A DNA stretch of 64,000 nucleotides from Marinobacter sediminum (GCF_016820575.1 NZ_JAEMQH010000002.1:1051305-1115304); one strand, 5' to 3'; counted from the first letter of the stretch, positions 52,506 through 61,908 are shown. The notes: a model not told the origin generated them from the letters alone. Translations and numbers: made by a program.

Positions 52506-54188
52506 ATGCCCCACCTTATTCGCGCTCCTTTAAGTCATCCGGGCTGGCAGCGCTGGCCCGGAACTCTGCTCGCAGCGGCGATTGTGTTGCTGGCGGTCAG
52601 TGGCGCCGGCGCCTTGTTCTGGCAGGCACCGGCGCTTGAGGTCAGCGAGCTTTGGGGTAGCCGATATCTCCGCAGCGTCGTGCTGTTTACGCTTTGGCAG
52701 GCCTTTCTGTCGGTCACCTTCAGCGTCCTGCTGGCTTTGCCCATCGCCCGGGCACTTGATCGCCATCGGCAGTTTGTCGGGCGGGCTCTGCTGCTGAGGT
52801 TGATGGAGCTGAGTCTGGTGGTGCCCACCATCGTCGCGGTGTCGGGGCTGGTCAGCGTGTACGGCCGGCAAGGATGGCTCACAGCAGCCCTGCAAGAGTG
52901 GCTGCCAGCCATGACCTGGAACCTGTACGGGCTGAACGGCATTGTGCTGGCTCACGTCTTCTTCAATGCGCCGTTGGTCGCTCGCATCTTGCTGCAAGCC
53001 CTGGAAAGCGCACCATCCGCGCAGCGACGGATTGCCAGCCAACTGGGCCTCGGTTCACTCTGGCTCTGGCGCAGCCTGGAGTGGCCAAGCATCCGACCGG
53101 TTCTGCCCGGCGTTGTGGCGTTGGTTTTCACCCTCTGCTTCACCAGTTTTGCCATTGTCATGACCCTTGGCGGCGGGCCCGCCACATCCACCATCGAAGT
53201 CGCCATTTACCAGGCACTGCGCTTTGAGTTCGATGCTGGCCGGGCAGCGTTGCTGGCACTGATACAGCTACTGATCTGTGGAACACTCTGGTGGCTGGTG
53301 TTGCGCAAAGGGCTCAACACCGCCCTGGTTCCAGACCGGCAACTGTCGATAGGTTGCGCCCGCCCGGACGCAGGCGGCGTCAGAAAGCTGCTGGATGCCG
53401 GCTTGCTCGCAGCCTTTGTTCTGTTTCTGACGCTTCCGTTGCTAGCTGTTCTGATCCGTGGCCTGCCAGGGCTGACCGACGCCCTATCCCCAAGCGGTCT
53501 TGCTACCCAGGGGCTCCAACTGTTGAAAGCAACAGCGCTGAGCCTTGGCATTGCCTTGCCCGCTGGCGCAATGTCGGTGGTAACGTCGCTTCTGATACTT
53601 GGGGCAAAACCCGGCAGCGGTCACAAGCCCGGTACCCGGCTGCTCGAAACCGCCGGTTACTTGCCCCTGATTATTCCGCCCCTGGTGCTTGCCACCGGTT
53701 TGTTTCTGCTACTGCGGCCCGGGCTTGGGGTCGCGGATGAGGGCCTGGCTCTGGTCGCGCTCATCAATGCCATGATGGCCCTGCCCTTTGTGATGCAGCT
53801 ATTACGGGGACCACTTCGCAACCTTGATCCGGCGAGTATCCGCCTGGCAGACCAGTTGGGCATCAGGGGTTGGTATCGCTGGCGCTGGCTACACTGGCCA
53901 AGGCTCAGGCGCCCTCTTGCCCTGAGCCTGGCCTATGGTACTGGCCTGTCACTCGGTGATTTTGGCGTGATTGCTTTGTTTGGATCGCCCAGCGCCCCTA
54001 CTCTGCCAGTGCTGCTCTACCAGCAATTGGGGAGTTATCAAATTGACGCTGCCGCCGGCACCGGGCTCTGGCTGATGATCGTGCTGTTGGCATTATTTGG
54101 CCTATTCAATCTGGTCGGAAGGCCATCCACGAAAACCCAGAGGCTTAAGGGCCCGAAACCCTTACAGTTGGAGACATCGGATGCTTGA
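52506..54188 (+). CDS. thiP: Thiamin ABC transporter permease ThiP
   Basis: 560 residues with two homologous permease halves of about six membrane helices each. Both carry the EAA loop that contacts the ATPase (ASQLGLGSLWLWRSLEWP and ADQLGIRGWYRWRWLHWP). It forms the inner-membrane channel for thiamin import, with ThiB and ThiQ. The gene follows thiB by 15 bases and overlaps thiQ by 8 bases. Length is near the usual 536. Confidence 0.93.
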   Translation: MPHLIRAPLSHPGWQRWPGTLLAAAIVLLAVSGAGALFWQAPALEVSELWGSRYLRSVVLFTLWQAFLSVTFSVLLALPIARALDRHRQFVGRALLLRLMELSLVVPTIVAVSGLVSVYGRQGWLTAALQEWLPAMTWNLYGLNGIVLAHVFFNAPLVARILLQALESAPSAQRRIASQLGLGSLWLWRSLEWPSIRPVLPGVVALVFTLCFTSFAIVMTLGGGPATSTIEVAIYQALRFEFDAGRAALLALIQLLICGTLWWLVLRKGLNTALVPDRQLSIGCARPDAGGVRKLLDAGLLAAFVLFLTLPLLAVLIRGLPGLTDALSPSGLATQGLQLLKATALSLGIALPAGAMSVVTSLLILGAKPGSGHKPGTRLLETAGYLPLIIPPLVLATGLFLLLRPGLGVADEGLALVALINAMMALPFVMQLLRGPLRNLDPASIRLADQLGIRGWYRWRWLHWPRLRRPLALSLAYGTGLSLGDFGVIALFGSPSAPTLPVLLYQQLGSYQIDAAAGTGLWLMIVLLALFGLFNLVGRPSTKTQRLKGPKPLQLETSDA

Positions 54189-54795
54189 GGTTCGCAACCT
54201 GACCTTCACCTACCCGTCGAACGACCGCACCTGGTGCTTTGATTTTCAGGTTGATCGGGGCCAATGCATTGCCATCGACGGACCCAGCGGGTCTGGCAAA
54301 TCAACCCTGTTGAGCTTGCTCGCGGGCTTTCTTCCACCTGCCGATGGCACCATCACCTGGCTGGGACAGACCGTTGATCAGCTGGCTCCGTGGCAACGCC
54401 CCATGACCAGTGTGTTTCAGGAACACAACCTCTTTGAGCATCTGGATGTCCAGACCAACATTGGCCTTGGCATGCACCCCGGCATGAAACTGTCCCACGA
54501 ACAAAACCAGGCGATACAGACGGGACTACAGCGAGTTGGTCTCGCCGGCTATGGCGAACGGATGCCATCGGCCCTGTCTGGTGGGCAGCGCCAGCGGGTG
54601 GCATTGTTGCGGGCACTTCTTCGAAACCAACCGGTGCTGCTGCTCGATGAGCCCCTGACCGGGCTGGATGAGGATACCCGCAATACACTTCGGGCGATGC
54701 TGCTGGAACAAAAAAGCCAAGGCATTACCATGGTTCTGGCTAGTCACGATGAGGAGGACAAGCAGGTGCTGGCGGATAGCCAATGGAGCCTCTAA
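54181..54795 (+). CDS. thiQ: Thiamin ABC transporter ATPase ThiQ
   Basis: 204 residues, a minimal ABC ATPase. Walker A GPSGSGKST, Q loop (FQEHNLFEHLDV), signature LSGGQRQRVAL, Walker B VLLLDEPLTGLD and switch His (ASHDEED) are present. It powers ThiP. The ATG at 54181 lies inside the end of thiP (8-base overlap); earlier in-frame starts fall within thiP and are not needed. It is the last gene of the riboswitch-controlled operon. Confidence 0.93.
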   Translation: MLEVRNLTFTYPSNDRTWCFDFQVDRGQCIAIDGPSGSGKSTLLSLLAGFLPPADGTITWLGQTVDQLAPWQRPMTSVFQEHNLFEHLDVQTNIGLGMHPGMKLSHEQNQAIQTGLQRVGLAGYGERMPSALSGGQRQRVALLRALLRNQPVLLLDEPLTGLDEDTRNTLRAMLLEQKSQGITMVLASHDEEDKQVLADSQWSL

Positions 54796-54839
54796 GCTAG
54801 TGATTAACCAACAAAACAATCAATGGATTATCGGCCAAC

Positions 54840-56006
54840 GTGACCAGCACCGCGGGCAAGAAAAAATCGGTTTTCGCGACAAGCACCTCGTCGCCGGGCG
54901 AAGCCGTGGTCGTCGACAGGGCGATCGCCATCCGCGGTGACTGGACGTTACAAAATTATTCGCAGCTTCAGCGAACCGTTGAAGCCGCATCGTCCCAAGC
55001 CCAGGCTTTCGAAACCGTTGACCTGTCCGGCCTGGATCGCCTGGATACCGCGGGCGCGTCTCAACTGATAACCCTGTTGGGGCCAGAGCGCCTGCATTCG
55101 CTGGCATCGGAACCTAATGCGCTCACTGCCGAAAGGTCCGCACTGCTCTGCGCCGTGTGTGACGCGGTCATCAATCGCCCTGAGCCGGAACCGCCGGCCA
55201 TCCCAGTGGTTACCCGCTTCCTGTCCGAAACCGGTCAGCTCACCGATGGCATCTATCAACTGGTCAAAGCACTCAATGGCTTCATTGGGCAAACCCTTGC
55301 CGTCCTGTTCTGGGTCCTCCTGCGCCCCTGGCGTTGGCGCATCACGCCATTCGTTGCCGCTATTCAAGAGACCGGATTGAATGCGCTGCCCATTGTGGCA
55401 CTGCTCACCTTCCTGGTTGGTGCCGTGGTCGCTTTCCTTGGGGCAACGGTACTTGAGAGCTTCGGCGCGACTATCTATACGGTCAATCTGGTCGCTTTTT
55501 CCTTCCTGCGGGAGTTTGGCGTGCTACTTGCCGCCATCCTGCTGGCTGGCCGAACCGCCAGTGCATTTACGGCGCACATTGGCGCCATGAAGGTAAACCA
55601 AGAACTGGACGCCATCCGGACTCTAGGGCTTGACCCAATTGAACTGCTGGTCATCCCGCGTGTGCTGGCGATGATGATCACCCTGCCCATCCTGGCGTTT
55701 GTAGGCATGATTGCCGGTATGGCCGGTGGTGCCACAGTGTGTGCCCTGGTGCTCGACATCTACCCTCCGCAGTTTATCGCGATTGTGGAACGGAGCGTTG
55801 AGCTCAGACACTACCTGGTGGGGTTGTCCAAGGCGCCAATATTTGCCTTTCTGATTGCGGTTATCGGTTGCCTTGAGGGCTTCAAGGTCAGTGGCAGCGC
55901 GCAATCAGTCGGTGAGCACACCACCGCCAGCGTAGTCCAGTCGATTTTCATGGTGATCCTGATCGATTCGATCGCCGCTCTGTTCTTCATGGAAATGGGG
56001 TGGTAG
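54840..56006 (+). CDS. MlaE/YrbE-type lipid permease with N-terminal STAS domain
   Basis: 388 residues, GTG start without an obvious ribosome site. Residues about 15-100 are a STAS-like domain (VVVDRAIAIRGDWTLQN, FETVDLSGLDRLDTAGASQL), which in the Mla system is the separate protein MlaB. The rest is an MlaE/YrbE permease with about five membrane segments and hallmark VGAVVAFLGATVLESFG, GRTASAFTAHIGAMKVNQEL and DPIELLVIPRVLAM. With the next three genes it forms a phospholipid or hydrophobic-solute ABC transporter of the MCE type spanning the envelope. Confidence 0.9.
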   Translation: MTSTAGKKKSVFATSTSSPGEAVVVDRAIAIRGDWTLQNYSQLQRTVEAASSQAQAFETVDLSGLDRLDTAGASQLITLLGPERLHSLASEPNALTAERSALLCAVCDAVINRPEPEPPAIPVVTRFLSETGQLTDGIYQLVKALNGFIGQTLAVLFWVLLRPWRWRITPFVAAIQETGLNALPIVALLTFLVGAVVAFLGATVLESFGATIYTVNLVAFSFLREFGVLLAAILLAGRTASAFTAHIGAMKVNQELDAIRTLGLDPIELLVIPRVLAMMITLPILAFVGMIAGMAGGATVCALVLDIYPPQFIAIVERSVELRHYLVGLSKAPIFAFLIAVIGCLEGFKVSGSAQSVGEHTTASVVQSIFMVILIDSIAALFFMEMGW

Positions 56007-56009
56007 GCC

Positions 56010-56840
56010 GTGTCTAAACACCATCAGCTTGCGCCCCACCCTGACCTGCAGAGCCAGACCGTGATTCAGGTTCGCGAGCTCTGCAACCGATTTGGCAGCC
56101 AGGTTATCCATGAAAACCTGGATCTTGATGTGATGACCGGGGAAATTCTGGGCGTGGTTGGTGGATCGGGAACCGGTAAAACGGTGTTGCTGCGAAGCAT
56201 TGTTGGCCTGAATCCGCCAACGGCAGGTCACATTCGGGTATTTGGCGAAGATCTACAGGAACTTTCGGCCGGTGACCGTTCACTCATAGAGCAGCGCCTT
56301 GGCGTGCTCTTTCAGGGCGGCGCTCTGTTTACGTCTCTGAACCTGCAGGAAAACGTAGCATTGCCACTGATCGAGCATGCCGATCTAAGTAGACCAGACG
56401 CAGAGCACCTGGCCCGGGTGAAGCTGGCGCTGACCGGATTACCGCCGGAAGCCGCACTGAAATACCCAGCAGAGCTGTCCGGTGGCATGGTTAAACGGGC
56501 GGCCCTGGCACGGGCGCTGGCGCTGGATCCAGAAATTCTGTTTCTGGATGAGCCAACGGCCGGCCTCGACCCCATTGGTGCAGCAGCCTTTGATCGCCTT
56601 ATTCTGACCCTGCGGGATGCGCTCGGGTTCACGGTGTTTCTGGTCACCCACGATCTGGACACACTCTACGCCACCTGTGATCGCATTGCGGTGTTGGCAA
56701 AGAAACGGGTTCTGGTTGCCGACCGGCTGGAGCGCGTTGCTACCATCGACGACCCCTGGATTCAGGATTATTTTAACGGTCCGCGTGGGCGCGCTGCGAG
56801 CAGCGCCACCGGGACAAACACACTGCGGCCACAGGAGTAA
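56010..56840 (+). CDS. MlaF-type ABC transporter ATPase
   Basis: 276 residues, GTG start 3 bases after the permease stop. Walker A GGSGTGKTVLLRSI, Q loop LFQGGALFTSLNLQENV (diagnostic of MlaF), signature ELSGGMVKRAALARALAL, Walker B FLDEPTAGLDP. The short tail (about 25 residues) is low-complexity. It drives the MlaE-like permease and is translationally linked to the MCE protein gene, which starts 5 bases later. Confidence 0.92.
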   Translation: MSKHHQLAPHPDLQSQTVIQVRELCNRFGSQVIHENLDLDVMTGEILGVVGGSGTGKTVLLRSIVGLNPPTAGHIRVFGEDLQELSAGDRSLIEQRLGVLFQGGALFTSLNLQENVALPLIEHADLSRPDAEHLARVKLALTGLPPEAALKYPAELSGGMVKRAALARALALDPEILFLDEPTAGLDPIGAAAFDRLILTLRDALGFTVFLVTHDLDTLYATCDRIAVLAKKRVLVADRLERVATIDDPWIQDYFNGPRGRAASSATGTNTLRPQE

Positions 56841-56845
56841 GCACC

Positions 56846-57784
56846 ATGGAACCGAAGGCCCACCACGTTATTATCGGCCTATTTACCCTGCTCGCCTTCA
56901 TTGCAGCACTGTTTTTCGCCCTGTGGCTCGCGAAATCCACGGCCGATCGGGACTGGTCTTACTATGAGGTTGGCTTCAATCAACCGGTCAGCGGCCTCTC
57001 AAAGGGCAACCCGGTGCTTTACAGCGGCGTGCAGGTCGGCGATGTCGTGGAATTAAAACTGAATCCCCTCGACCCCAGCGAGGTTCGGGTTTTGATTCGG
57101 GTCGATCAGAACATTCCGATTCGGGAGAACACCGAGGCCACGCTGGTTCTGGCCAACATTACGGGCAGCACCAGCATACAATTCAGTGGCGGTAGTCCGG
57201 ATAGCCCGGAACTCATTGGGGACATAAACGATCCTCCCCTGATCATCGCCAACCCCTCGGCTTTAGACAGCCTGATGGCCAATGGCCAGAGTCTGCTGGA
57301 GAAAGCGGAATCACTGTTGGTCGACGCCAACAAAATGTTTTCCGAAAAAAACATCGACAACCTGACCGCCGTTCTCGATAACACCCGCGAGGTATCCGAT
57401 GCGCTCATCGAGCAACGAAGTCGACTGGACGAATTATTAGGGCGCCTCGATACCGCCAGTCAGCGAGCTGGAGAGGCGGCCGCTAAAGTAGCCAACGTGT
57501 CCGACAACGCCAATGCCCTGCTGCAGAACGAGGGGCGTGCGGTACTGGGCTCCCTGAACGCGGCACTGCAAACCATTGAGACAACGTCGGCGCGCATTGA
57601 CCAGCTAACCCAGAACAATCAGGGCGCCATCGAATCTGGCCTGCAGGGTATGGGTGACCTGTCACCGGCGTTGCGCGAATTGCGCAGCACTTTACGTAAC
57701 CTCAACCAGCTCACTCGCAGGCTGGGTGAAGACCCGACACGTGCCATCTGGGGCGGCGAAACAATACAGGAGCTAACACAGTGA
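56846..57784 (+). CDS. MCE-domain (MlaD-type) periplasmic substrate-binding protein
   Basis: 312 residues: one N-terminal membrane anchor (HVIIGLFTLLAFIAALFFALWL), a single MCE domain (about 38-120; GLSKGNPVLYSGVQVGDV and ENTEATLVLANITGSTSIQFSGG), and a long helical tail (about 150-300) that may form a tunnel or tube toward the outer membrane. It has a longer C terminus than E. coli MlaD and is nearer the PqiB/YebT-like or MlaD-long group. It overlaps the lipoprotein gene by 4 bases. Confidence 0.9.
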   Translation: MEPKAHHVIIGLFTLLAFIAALFFALWLAKSTADRDWSYYEVGFNQPVSGLSKGNPVLYSGVQVGDVVELKLNPLDPSEVRVLIRVDQNIPIRENTEATLVLANITGSTSIQFSGGSPDSPELIGDINDPPLIIANPSALDSLMANGQSLLEKAESLLVDANKMFSEKNIDNLTAVLDNTREVSDALIEQRSRLDELLGRLDTASQRAGEAAAKVANVSDNANALLQNEGRAVLGSLNAALQTIETTSARIDQLTQNNQGAIESGLQGMGDLSPALRELRSTLRNLNQLTRRLGEDPTRAIWGGETIQELTQ

Positions 57785-58395
57785 GCTTGAGGCGAGTGGT
57801 CTTCGTAGCCAACGCGGTGTTTCTGGGCACGATCACAGGATGCACGGTGTATCCAAAACTGGAGGCGCCCCGAGTCATGGATTTTGCGGCGCCCTCCTCA
57901 GAGATCCGTGCCAATCAAACACGCCCACTGAGTTTGCGGGTGGACACGCCCTACGCTTCTGATCCCTTGGGCACCAACCGGATTCTGGCCAAACCCACAC
58001 CCCTGGAATTTCAGATTTATCAGGCCGTGCGTTGGCGGGACACTGCCCCCGTGATAATGCGCGATCTGTTGGTCGAAACGTTACGGGACAGCCAAGGATT
58101 CAGTTCGGTGATCAGCGACACCAACCCAGCCAACGCAGACTGGACCCTGGTAAGCGAACTGACCGCCTTTCACACCGAGTATCAGGCCGAAGACATCCAG
58201 GCTGTTATTGAACTGCATGGCCAGTTGGTGGACAACCAGAGTCGCAAGACCTTGTGCGCGACCAGTTTTAAAGTGCAGGAGCGTTCAGAGAGCGTGTCCA
58301 TTGAACAGGTGGTGGAGGCGTTTAGCCGCGCCGGGCAGGAATTATCGGAGTCCGTCGTTCGCTGGGCTGGCGAGTGCCACCAGCCCAAACCCTAG
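57781..58395 (+). CDS. ABC-type transport auxiliary lipoprotein (PqiC-like)
   Basis: 204 residues with a lipoprotein signal peptide and lipobox LGTITGC (Cys21). The mature part is the ABC_trans_aux fold (PF03886), as in PqiC, which forms a ring at the outer membrane for MCE transporters. GTG start overlaps the MCE gene stop. It completes a four-gene operon that should move lipids or hydrophobic solutes between membranes. It converges on pgsA with an 11-base gap. Confidence 0.87.
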   Translation: MSLRRVVFVANAVFLGTITGCTVYPKLEAPRVMDFAAPSSEIRANQTRPLSLRVDTPYASDPLGTNRILAKPTPLEFQIYQAVRWRDTAPVIMRDLLVETLRDSQGFSSVISDTNPANADWTLVSELTAFHTEYQAEDIQAVIELHGQLVDNQSRKTLCATSFKVQERSESVSIEQVVEAFSRAGQELSESVVRWAGECHQPKP

Positions 58396-58406
58396 CCTGC
58401 CGGACG

Positions 58407-58955
58407 TTATTTGGCGGGAAACAGGTCAGCCCAGGCAGCCTTCAGGTAAAGGCCCATGGACCAAAGCGTCAGGCCGGCAGCGATGTACAGCAGAGCGATC
58501 GCAATGTTCGATCCCAGCACGCCCGGCGGGAACGCCAACAACCCCACGATGGCGGCCATCTGGGCGGTCGTCTTGATTTTGCCAATGTAGGAAACGGCAA
58601 CGCTGGCGCGACTGCCCATTTCAGCCATCCATTCCCTCAGCGCAGAAATGACAATCTCACGACCGATGATGACGGTAGCCGGGATGGTCAGCAGAATCGC
58701 CGCGTGCTCTTCAATCAGCACGGCCAGGGCGACGGCCACCATCAACTTATCCGCCACCGGATCCAGAAACGCCCCGAACGGGGTGCTCTGGTCAAGTTTT
58801 CGGGCCAGGTACCCATCCAGCCAGTCGGTCACACCGGCCAAAGCAAAAATACTGGCACTTACCAGGTAACTCCACTCCACCGGCAAATAAAAGATCACCA
58901 CAAACACCGGAATCATGATGATGCGTGAGAGCGTGAGTATGTTAGGTAAATTCAT
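58407..58955 (-). CDS. pgsA: CDP-diacylglycerol-glycerol-3-phosphate phosphatidyltransferase PgsA
   Basis: A 182-residue membrane enzyme of phosphatidylglycerol synthesis. The CDP-alcohol phosphotransferase signature is intact (TDWLDGYLARKLDQ and FGAFLDPVADK: D-G-x2-A-R-x8-G-x3-D-x3-D). Four or five membrane helices. It follows uvrC by 7 bases, in the conserved order gacA-uvrC-pgsA. Length matches E. coli PgsA. Confidence 0.95.
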   Translation of the reverse strand: MNLPNILTLSRIIMIPVFVVIFYLPVEWSYLVSASIFALAGVTDWLDGYLARKLDQSTPFGAFLDPVADKLMVAVALAVLIEEHAAILLTIPATVIIGREIVISALREWMAEMGSRASVAVSYIGKIKTTAQMAAIVGLLAFPPGVLGSNIAIALLYIAAGLTLWSMGLYLKAAWADLFPAK

Positions 58956-58962
58956 GCTGTCC

Positions 58963-60825
58963 TTACTCGTCGTGCAATGCTGCGTAGATGTTTTCCGCCA
59001 ATGACTTGCTAATGCCCGTTACTTTGGTCATCTCATCCACACTGGCTTTGCGGATTCCTTGTATCCCGCCAAAATAGCGAATCAAATCGCGACGGCGCTT
59101 GGGTCCCACCCCTTCGATGCCCTCCAGGGTGGATTGCCGGCGTTTTTTATCCCGACGTGCCCGATGGCCGGTAATAGCGAACCGATGCGATTCATCCCGG
59201 ATGTGCTGAATCAGGTGCAGGGCCGGCGAATCGGCCGGTATCCGGAACACATCGCCGGTCATCGCGTCGATCAGCTGCTCCATACCCGCCCGCCGGGTCA
59301 CGCCTTTGGCAACACCAATCAGCGGGATCTCCGAGATCTCCAGTTCGTCAAAGACCTCTCGCGCTATATTCAGCTGACCCTTACCGCCGTCGATAAACAC
59401 CAGGTCCGGGCGTTTGCCCTCGCCGGCCACCATACGCTTATAGCGCCGGGTTAACACCTGGCGCATGGCGGCATAATCATCGCCAGCGGTTACGCCCTCG
59501 ATGTTATACAGGCGATAGTCGCTTTTCAGCGGGCCATTCTCGTCGAAAACCACGCAGGATGCGACGGTATTTTCACCGTGGCTGTGGCTGATGTCGAAAC
59601 ACTCCATCCGGGAGGGCGTTTCCGACAACTCCAGCGTATCCCGCAACGCCAGCAACCGGCGGTACACGGTTTCCTTGCTCGCCAGGTGCGTCAGCAGGGT
59701 CTGTCGGGCGTTGGTCATTGCCAGTTCCAGCCAGCGACGGCGCTCGCCCCGAACATTGCCGCGAATCCGGGTTTCCCGGTTAGCGGCCTTGGTTAGTGCT
59801 TCGGCCAGCAACTCCTGGCCATCGACATCCACCGGTACGAGTACATCCCGGGGAATTTCCCGGCGCGTGTTACCACCAAAATAATACTGGCCGAGAAAGG
59901 CGCTGAGCAATTCACCTTCGGTCTGCTCAATGGAATAACGGGGGAAATAATCCTTGGTGCCCAGCACCCGGCCACCGCGCACAATGATCACCACGATGCA
60001 GACAATGCCGGCGTCCTGGGCGATGGCGATCACATCGGCGTCGCCGCCCTCGCCGTCCACCGACTGCTGTTCCTGGACATGGCGGAGGTGATTAATCTGG
60101 TCCCGGTAGGCCGCCGCCTTTTCGAAATCGAGGCTTTTGGACGCCGTTTCCATGGCATTCATCAGATCCTGGATAATGGCCGGGTTCTTGCCCTCCAGGA
60201 ACATGCTGGCACGGCGGATGTCCTCGCGGTAATCCTCGGGACTGATGTACTCCACGCAGGGGGCGGTACACCGGTTGATCTGATACTGCAGGCAAGGACG
60301 AGTCCTGTTTTTAAAATAGCTTTCACTACAAGATCTTATACGGAAAACCTTCTGCAATACATTAAGGCTTTCCTTGACCGCTCCGGAGCTTGGAAAAGGC
60401 CCGAACCAGGTGCCGCCGCCCTTTTTAGTGCGTCCACGCCGAAAGGTCAGCGAGGGATAATCGCTGTGGGACGAGAGGTAAATATAGGGATAGGACTTAT
60501 CGTCCCGCAGCAGGATGTTATAGGGAGGCCGCAGGGATTTAATGAGGTTCTGCTCAAGCAGCAGCGCTTCGGTTTCGCTACCGGTGATGGTCACTTCAAT
60601 GGAGGCAATCTTGCCCACCAGCGCCTCGGTCTTGGGCGCCAGACCGGTTTTGCGGAAGTAGCTGCTGACACGGTTCTTGAGGTTGCGTGCCTTGCCCACG
60701 TACAGGACGTTGCCGCCTTCATCGAACATTCGATAGACGCCGGGCCGTTCCGTGAGCTGTTTCAGGAAGTTCTTACTGTCGAACTCCGCTGCTTTATTGG
60801 CGGGGTCAGACCTTGTCGGCATCAA
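58963..60825 (-). CDS. uvrC: Excinuclease ABC subunit C, UvrC
   Basis: 620 residues. Domains in order: GIY-YIG nuclease (GVYRMFDEGGNVLYVGKA, makes the 3' incision), a UvrB-binding UVR motif (about residue 210), an RNase H-like nuclease (ECFDISHSHGENTVASCV, VFIDGGKGQLN, 5' incision) and a C-terminal helix-hairpin-helix pair (IEGVGPKRRRDLIRYFGG). It performs both cuts in nucleotide excision repair. The start overlaps gacA by about 20 bases; MM at the N terminus leaves two adjacent start options. Confidence 0.95.
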   Translation of the reverse strand: MMPTRSDPANKAAEFDSKNFLKQLTERPGVYRMFDEGGNVLYVGKARNLKNRVSSYFRKTGLAPKTEALVGKIASIEVTITGSETEALLLEQNLIKSLRPPYNILLRDDKSYPYIYLSSHSDYPSLTFRRGRTKKGGGTWFGPFPSSGAVKESLNVLQKVFRIRSCSESYFKNRTRPCLQYQINRCTAPCVEYISPEDYREDIRRASMFLEGKNPAIIQDLMNAMETASKSLDFEKAAAYRDQINHLRHVQEQQSVDGEGGDADVIAIAQDAGIVCIVVIIVRGGRVLGTKDYFPRYSIEQTEGELLSAFLGQYYFGGNTRREIPRDVLVPVDVDGQELLAEALTKAANRETRIRGNVRGERRRWLELAMTNARQTLLTHLASKETVYRRLLALRDTLELSETPSRMECFDISHSHGENTVASCVVFDENGPLKSDYRLYNIEGVTAGDDYAAMRQVLTRRYKRMVAGEGKRPDLVFIDGGKGQLNIAREVFDELEISEIPLIGVAKGVTRRAGMEQLIDAMTGDVFRIPADSPALHLIQHIRDESHRFAITGHRARRDKKRRQSTLEGIEGVGPKRRRDLIRYFGGIQGIRKASVDEMTKVTGISKSLAENIYAALHDE

Positions 60826-61465
60826 GCAACCCGAGGCGGACGGCCATCAAGGCCAGTTCAACATCACTGGAGATTTCGAGCTTTTCGAAGATTCGGTAGC
60901 GGTAGCTGTTCACCGTCTTGGGGCTCAGGCACAGCTTATCGGAGATATCCTGAACTTTCTGGCAATCGACCACCATCATGGCGATCTGCATTTCCCGCTC
61001 GGACAGCCGCTCGAACAGCGACAGCTCACCGTCGTCATCACGATCGCCGCTCATCTGCTTGAGAGCCATCTTCTGGGCAATTTCCGGGCTGATGTAGCGT
61101 TGCCCTGAATGGGCCATGCGGATAGCCCGAACCATTTCCTTGATGTCCGCGCCCTTGGTGATATAGGCGGATGCCCCGCTCTGCATGACTCGGGTGGGAT
61201 ACGGATCGTCGGCACAGGCGGTGACAACAATGACACGAATGGAATCATCAATCCGGAGGATACGGCGGGTAGCCTCGAGACCGCCAATGCCCGGCATCCT
61301 GATGTCCATCAGAACAATGTCTGGCCGCTCCTGGCGAACGAATTCTATGGCGTCCTCGCCCGAGGATGCCTGCCCGATAACGTCCAGGTCGGGGTTATCG
61401 GCCAGCATACGGGTTATGCCCGAACGCACCAGCTCATGGTCATCGACAACCAATACCCTGATCAA
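60806..61465 (-). CDS. gacA: Response regulator GacA (UvrY)
   Basis: 219 residues. A receiver domain with phosphorylated Asp54 (DIVLMDIRMPG), Lys104-region switch (SAYITKGADI) and a C-terminal LuxR-type helix-turn-helix (LSEREMQIAMMVVDCQKVQDI). It is the partner of sensor GacS and activates small RNAs that titrate CsrA/RsmA. Location directly before uvrC identifies it as GacA/UvrY. The sensor and the small RNAs are not in this window. Confidence 0.95.
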   Translation of the reverse strand: MIRVLVVDDHELVRSGITRMLADNPDLDVIGQASSGEDAIEFVRQERPDIVLMDIRMPGIGGLEATRRILRIDDSIRVIVVTACADDPYPTRVMQSGASAYITKGADIKEMVRAIRMAHSGQRYISPEIAQKMALKQMSGDRDDDGELSLFERLSEREMQIAMMVVDCQKVQDISDKLCLSPKTVNSYRYRIFEKLEISSDVELALMAVRLGLLDADKV

Positions 61466-61556
61466 AATTCACCTCGCACACGGACTACGGGAAACGGCAG
61501 AATTGTACTGGCTACCTTACCACTCTAATAGGGCCGAAATCATGATATCAGCCTAA

Positions 61557-61811
61557 TTATCGTGCCGAAGGACCCAAACCAGCTGTATTTTCGACCGGAT
61601 CAAACCAGACCACGAGGTCACCGCGCTTGACCGCAGCCATAACCCTGTCACGTTCGGCCAGCGGACTCTCGGTGTCGTTCAGCCCGTGGTAGCGGGTGCA
61701 ATATTCCTCAACCAGCCCCGTCAACTGCTCTTGAGTCAGTAGCTCGGTTTCCACCACGAACTTCTCTTCCCGTGGGTCTGGTTGGCCTTGGTAGGCTGCA
61801 TCGTCGGTCAT
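61557..61811 (-). CDS. YheU-like (UPF0270) small protein
   Basis: 84 residues. The central part (LTQEQLTGLVEEYCTRYHGL and RDRVMAAVKRGDLVVWFD) follows the UPF0270/YheU pattern of an N-terminal L-x-x-x-x-L-x-x-L-I/V-E-x-F helix, a mobile loop and a V-x-x-G-x-V-V strand. It has an added N-terminal extension and a short C-terminal tail. GGGAG lies about 5 bases before the ATG. Family function is not established. It sits upstream of gacA on the same strand with a 91-base gap. Confidence 0.6.
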   Translation of the reverse strand: MTDDAAYQGQPDPREEKFVVETELLTQEQLTGLVEEYCTRYHGLNDTESPLAERDRVMAAVKRGDLVVWFDPVENTAGLGPSAR

Positions 61812-61908
61812 AGATTCTCCCTCGTGGCAAACATGGTAAGGATTATGGCTGCGCGCGAGAAGCCCTGATCGACGATTGCCCTGATTAATAATGGAAGAAA
61901 TCGACGAC

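Noticed and set aside
60079..61062. 327-codon plus-strand frame over uvrC and gacA
   Set aside because: Antisense to two highly conserved genes; product resembles nothing and ends in Arg-rich low-quality sequence.
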